DNA of 57,762 nt. It comes from Selenomonas sp. Its GTDB lineage: Bacteria > Bacillota_C > Negativicutes > Selenomonadales > Selenomonadaceae. Under the pieces are notes generated by a model that saw nothing but the letters and a program-made list of their open reading frames with translations, made no database searches and had not been told where the DNA came from. The translations under genes were made by a program, and so were the position numbers. The DNA is taken from contig NZ_JAILKR010000119.1 in NCBI RefSeq assembly GCF_024693525.1, positions 1 through 57,762 of the forward strand, read 5' to 3'. Numbering within the stretch: position 1 is the first letter of the stretch; every line of letters starts with the position of its first letter. Positions 53,732-57,762 of this stretch are shown piece after piece.

Positions 53732-53760
53732 TTGACAAGCATTTTGGCGGGTGCTAATAT
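53732..53760 (+). promoter_or_regulatory. Promoter of the str operon
   Basis: TTGACA (53732-53737), a 17-base spacer and TAATAT (53755-53760), followed by the L7Ae-like gene, rpsL, rpsG, fusA and tuf. Confidence 0.75.
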
Positions 53761-53813
53761 ATAGAAGTGCCTGATTTGAGCGCATGATTTAGTGATACAG
53801 GGGAGTGAAAACA

Positions 53814-54059
53814 ATGACACTGGATACACTGAAAAGTGCCAATCGGGTGATTGGTATCAAACAGGCTACCAAAGCTGTGAAACGTGGAAATGTCCAGACG
53901 GTTTATGTTGCGGATGACGCAGATAGCCGGGTTATCGAGCCGCTGAAAGTGCTCTGCCAGGAAAGTGAAATCCCGGTAGGCCATGCGGAGACGATGAAGA
54001 TCCTGGGCCAGGCGTGTGGCATCGAAGTCGGTGCTGCAGCAGTGGCAGTCCTGAAGTAA
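53814..54059 (+). CDS. Ribosomal L7Ae/L30e/S12e-family protein (YbxF-like)
   Basis: An 81-residue RNA-binding protein of the L7Ae superfamily, like Bacillus YbxF/RplGB, which sits before rpsL in many Firmicutes and binds kink-turn RNA. Matching segments are GIKQATKAVKRG, VYVADDAD and GHAETMKILGQACGIEVGAA. ATG 53814 has GGGGAG 8 nt upstream; the GTG nine bases before it overlaps that site. Confidence 0.92.
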   Translation: MTLDTLKSANRVIGIKQATKAVKRGNVQTVYVADDADSRVIEPLKVLCQESEIPVGHAETMKILGQACGIEVGAAAVAVLK

Positions 54060-54148
54060 GGTTCTAGTATATTTGTTAAAAACTTCAAAGCTTGCTTTGG
54101 AGTTTTAATAAATAATAAATTCTCAATATGAAGGAAGGAGGTGCATGT

Positions 54149-54526
54149 ATGCCTACTATCAACCAGTTAGTTCGTAAGAGCAGAAAGAGCATGCAGGAGA
54201 AGTCCAAAGCACCAGCACTCAAGAATTGCCCGCAGAAACGTGGCGTTTGCACGCGTGTATACACGTCTACGCCGAAGAAACCGAACTCGGCACTGCGTAA
54301 GGTAGCTCGTGTTCGTTTGACGAACAGCATCGAGGTTACCGCATACATCCCGGGCATTGGTCATAATCTTCAGGAGCATAGTGTTGTTCTGATCCGCGGC
54401 GGTCGTGTTAAGGACCTGCCAGGTGTTCGTTACCACATCATTCGTGGTTCTCTCGATACTGCCGGTGTGCAGGATCGTGGTCAGGGCCGTTCGAAGTACG
54501 GTGCGAAACGCGCGAAAAAGAAATAA
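54149..54526 (+). CDS. rpsL: 30S ribosomal protein S12
   Basis: A 125-residue S12 with the universal [19 protein letters not shown] and [14 protein letters not shown] segments. Lys is present at positions equivalent to E. coli K43 and K88, so the common streptomycin-resistance changes are absent. ATG 54149 has AAGGAGG 7 nt upstream. Confidence 0.98.
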   Translation: MPTINQLVRKSRKSMQEKSKAPALKNCPQKRGVCTRVYTSTPKKPNSALRKVARVRLTNSIEVTAYIPGIGHNLQEHSVVLIRGGRVKDLPGVRYHIIRGSLDTAGVQDRGQGRSKYGAKRAKKK

Positions 54527-54555
54527 TACAGCTTCGTAAATGAAGACTATGATAA

Positions 54556-55038
<483 letters not shown>

Positions 55039-55073
55039 TCCTTTCTTATAATTATTAAGGAGCGATATTAAAA

Positions 55074-57152
55074 GTGGCAAGAGAGTATTCCCTTGAAAAA
55101 ACTCGTAATATCGGTATCATGGCTCACATCGATGCCGGTAAAACGACTACTACTGAGCGTATCCTCTTCTACACGGGTGTAAACCACAAAATCGGTGAGG
55201 TTCATGAAGGCGCTGCTACCATGGACTGGATGGTTCAGGAGCAGGAACGTGGTATCACGATTACGTCTGCTGCAACGACCTGTCACTGGAAAGATCATCG
55301 TATCAACATTATTGATACGCCGGGTCACGTGGATTTCACGGTAGAGGTTGAGCGTTCCTTGCGTGTCCTTGATGGCACGGTTGCAGTTCTGACTGCACGT
55401 GGTGGCGTTGAGCCGCAGACTGAGACCGTATGGCGTCAGGCTGAGCGCTATCATGTTCCGCGCATGGCGTATGTCAACAAAATGGACATCACCGGCGCAA
55501 ACTTCTTCAACGTTATCGATATGATGCATGAACGTCTGCAGGCTAACGCTGTAGCAATTCAGCTGCCAATCGGTGCTGAAGATACGTTCGAAGGCATCAT
55601 CGACCTGGTCAAGATGGAAGCAATCGTATATGAGGATGACCTCGGTAAGGTCGCTGATGAGGTTGCTATCCCGGACGACATGAAGGATCAGGCTGATGAG
55701 TATCGTGAAAAGCTCCTTGAAGCACTTTCCGAACTCGATGACGAATTCATGGAGAAATACCTCGGTGGCGAAGAGATTTCGGAAGAAGAGATCAAAAAGG
55801 TTATCCGTAAGGGCACCCTCGCTGGTGAACTGGTTCCGGTAACCTGCGGTACTTCTTACCGTAACAAGGGCGTTCAGCCGTTGCTCGATGCTATCGTTGA
55901 TTATATGCCGGCTCCGACGGATATCCCGCCGATCGCTGGTGTAAATCCGGATACTGGTGCAGAAGACCATCGCCCGTCTAGCGACAGCGAGCCGTTCTCC
56001 GCACTGGCATTCAAAATCATGACTGACCCGTATGTCGGTAAACTGGCATTCTTCCGTGTATACTCCGGTGTACTCGATGCTGGTTCCTACGTATTCAACT
56101 CGACGAAGGGTAAGAAAGAGCGTATTGGCCGTATCCTCCAGATGCATGCCAACAACCGTAAGGAAATCGATAAGGTTTACTCCGGTGACATCGCTGCTGC
56201 TGTCGGTCTGAAAGACACGACGACGGGCGACACGCTCTGCGACGAGAACGCACCGATTATCCTCGAGTCCATGGAGTTCCCGGATCCGGTTATCTCCGTT
56301 GCTGTTGAACCGGCAACGAAGAACGACCAGGAGAAGATGGGCGTTGCTCTCCAGAAACTCGCTGAAGAGGATCCGACGTTCCGCGTTCGTACGGATCAGG
56401 AAACTGGCCAGACGATCATCTCTGGTATGGGTGAGCTTCATCTTCAGATTATCGTTGACCGTATGCTCCGCGAGTTCCATGTTGACTGCAAAGTCGGTGA
56501 GCCGCAGGTTGCATATCGTGAGACGATCCGCAACACGGTTAAGGCTGAAGGTAAGTTCGTTCGTCAGTCCGGTGGTCATGGTCAGTATGGTCATTGCTGG
56601 CTCGAACTCATTCCGCAGGAGCCGGGCGAAGGCTTCAGCTTCGAAAACAAGGTCGTTGGTGGTGCTATTCCGAAGGAATTCATCAACCCGATCGAAGCCG
56701 GCGTAAAGCAGGCTATGGAAGCTGGTGTTGTCGCTGGTTATCCGATGGTCGACATCAAGGCTATCGTATTCGATGGTTCTTACCATGAGGTCGACTCCTC
56801 TGAGGCAGCATTTAAGGTTGCTGGTTCCATGGCATTCAAGAACGGTTGCGAAAAGGCTAACCCGGTTCTCCTTGAGCCGTATGTTAAAGTCGAAGTTGTC
56901 GTTCCGGAAGAGTACATGGGCGATGTAATCGGTGACTTGAACTCTCGCCGTGGCCGTATCGATGGTATGGAAGCGCGCAATGGTGCTCAGGTCATCAACG
57001 GATTTGTTCCGCTTTCCGAAATGTTCGGTTATTCGACGGATCTCCGTTCCAAAACTCAGGGCCGAGGGAACTACAGCATGGAAGTAGCTTACTATGATGA
57101 AGTTCCTAAAAATATAGCCGAAAAGGTTATTGCTAAAAACAAAGGCGAATAA
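55074..57152 (+). CDS. fusA: Elongation factor G
   Basis: A 692-residue translocation GTPase. GTPase motifs: [18 protein letters not shown] and NKMD; later domains include the typical [10 protein letters not shown] and [11 protein letters not shown] segments. Start GTG with AAGGAG about 10 nt upstream. It lies 35 nt after rpsG in the str operon. Confidence 0.98.
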   Translation: MAREYSLEKTRNIGIMAHIDAGKTTTTERILFYTGVNHKIGEVHEGAATMDWMVQEQERGITITSAATTCHWKDHRINIIDTPGHVDFTVEVERSLRVLDGTVAVLTARGGVEPQTETVWRQAERYHVPRMAYVNKMDITGANFFNVIDMMHERLQANAVAIQLPIGAEDTFEGIIDLVKMEAIVYEDDLGKVADEVAIPDDMKDQADEYREKLLEALSELDDEFMEKYLGGEEISEEEIKKVIRKGTLAGELVPVTCGTSYRNKGVQPLLDAIVDYMPAPTDIPPIAGVNPDTGAEDHRPSSDSEPFSALAFKIMTDPYVGKLAFFRVYSGVLDAGSYVFNSTKGKKERIGRILQMHANNRKEIDKVYSGDIAAAVGLKDTTTGDTLCDENAPIILESMEFPDPVISVAVEPATKNDQEKMGVALQKLAEEDPTFRVRTDQETGQTIISGMGELHLQIIVDRMLREFHVDCKVGEPQVAYRETIRNTVKAEGKFVRQSGGHGQYGHCWLELIPQEPGEGFSFENKVVGGAIPKEFINPIEAGVKQAMEAGVVAGYPMVDIKAIVFDGSYHEVDSSEAAFKVAGSMAFKNGCEKANPVLLEPYVKVEVVVPEEYMGDVIGDLNSRRGRIDGMEARNGAQVINGFVPLSEMFGYSTDLRSKTQGRGNYSMEVAYYDEVPKNIAEKVIAKNKGE

Positions 57153-57169
57153 GGGAGGAAAATTTTACA

Positions 57170-57762
57170 ATGGCTAAAGAAAAGTTTGAAAGAACTAAAC
57201 CGCATGTTAACATCGGCACCATTGGTCACGTTGACCATGGCAAGACGACGCTGACGGCTGCTATCACGAAAGTTCTGTCCGAGACGGAAGGCTGCAAGGC
57301 TGCATTCGAGGACTACGCTGATATCGATAAGGCTCCGGAAGAGCGTGAGCGCGGTATCACCATCAACACGGCACACGTTGAGTATGAGACGGAAAAACGT
57401 CACTATGCACACGTTGACTGCCCGGGCCATGCTGACTATGTCAAGAACATGATCACTGGTGCTGCTCAGATGGATGGTGCTATCCTGGTTGTTTCCGCTG
57501 CTGATGGCCCGATGCCGCAGACTCGTGAGCACATCCTGCTCGCTCGTCAGGTCGGTGTTCCGGCAATCGTTGTCTTCCTGAACAAAGTTGACCAGGTTGA
57601 CGATGAAGAGCTCCTCGAGCTCGTTGAGATGGAAGTTCGTGAGCTGCTCTCCAGCTACGATTTCCCGGGCGATGACATCCCTGTTGTTGCAGGTTCCGCT
57701 CTGAAAGCTCTCGAAGGCGATGCTGACATGAAAGCTAAGATCGTTGAGCTCATGAACGCTGT
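57170..57762 (+). CDS. tuf: Elongation factor Tu (partial, cut by window end)
   Basis: The first 197 residues of EF-Tu: [12 protein letters not shown] (G1), the switch region [30 protein letters not shown] and FLNKVD. AGGGAGGA lies upstream of the ATG. It closes the str operon and runs off the window. Confidence 0.98.
   Translation, partial: MAKEKFERTKPHVNIGTIGHVDHGKTTLTAAITKVLSETEGCKAAFEDYADIDKAPEERERGITINTAHVEYETEKRHYAHVDCPGHADYVKNMITGAAQMDGAILVVSAADGPMPQTREHILLARQVGVPAIVVFLNKVDQVDDEELLELVEMEVRELLSSYDFPGDDIPVVAGSALKALEGDADMKAKIVELMNA

Noticed and set aside
55068..56786. A 572-codon open frame antisense to fusA, and similar ones opposite prs and rpsG
   Set aside because: Same codon-bias effect; the sense genes are certain and the antisense products resemble nothing.

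Overview
The window reads as a chromosomal segment of a Gram-negative-type Firmicute, most likely the Selenomonadaceae (Negativicutes; Selenomonas-like). This is inferred from Firmicute-type AddAB, AroH, OhrR and YdjGHI-like proteins, strong AGGAGG ribosome-binding sites, and the occurrence in the same genome of TRAP transport, a Tat substrate and an EptA-like envelope enzyme. No rRNA or species-specific marker confirms it. No insertion sequence, phage module or CRISPR array is visible; the region is housekeeping and metabolic genes with a few odd members.

Layout. 1-2655: a TPR protein divergent from a phosphoethanolamine-transferase-like sulfatase-fold membrane protein, separated by a perfect palindrome. 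2656-8265 (minus): cydABDC, cytochrome bd oxidase plus its ABC exporter. 8398-9618 (minus): a P-type-ATPase-like protein without its catalytic residues. 9761-13872: ispE, a GntR regulator, glmU and prs. 14000-18031: a Crp/Fnr regulator, then an SPFH / zinc-ribbon / TPM operon resembling Bacillus ydjGHI. 18285-23345: MarR/OhrR regulator, trxA (minus), uppP, pth, a radical SAM protein and nagA. 23386-25461 (minus): a LysR regulator and two half-size chromate-transport proteins. 25697-29412: a DUF438/hemerythrin/PAS protein, Hsp20, CheR and a degenerate PaaK-like protein. 29485-36877: addB and addA. 36999-41456: a secreted unknown, a TRAP operon (dctPQM, minus) and a methyltransferase. 41532-41884 (minus): tmRNA. 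42025-43420: a structured leader, corA and a 74-residue unknown. 43470-45455 (minus): a Tat-exported phosphoesterase and a TVP38-family protein. 45599-51404: an NCS2-like permease, a glucosaminidase, an ABC-F ATPase, an AarF/UbiB kinase-like protein and aroH. 51574-57762: tkt, then an L7Ae-like gene, rpsL, rpsG, fusA and the start of tuf.

How the genes fit together: cell-envelope precursor supply is spread over ispE (isoprenoid), glmU (UDP-GlcNAc), uppP (undecaprenyl phosphate recycling), nagA and the glucosaminidase. Translation and ribosome rescue are represented by pth, tmRNA, the ABC-F protein and the str operon. Respiration and redox functions are represented by cydABDC, trxA, OhrR, the hemerythrin-PAS protein and AarF.

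The points most worth a second look are the catalytically dead, A-domain-less P-type ATPase homologue (S91 replaces the phosphorylated Asp), the roughly 200-nt structured leader of corA, the PaaK-like protein that lost its ATP-binding loop and C-terminal domain, the Cys-rich radical SAM protein overlapping pth, and the 12-bp-arm palindrome at 891-920. All coordinates were assigned by reading; start codons were moved from the longest reading frame where a ribosome-binding site decided otherwise.
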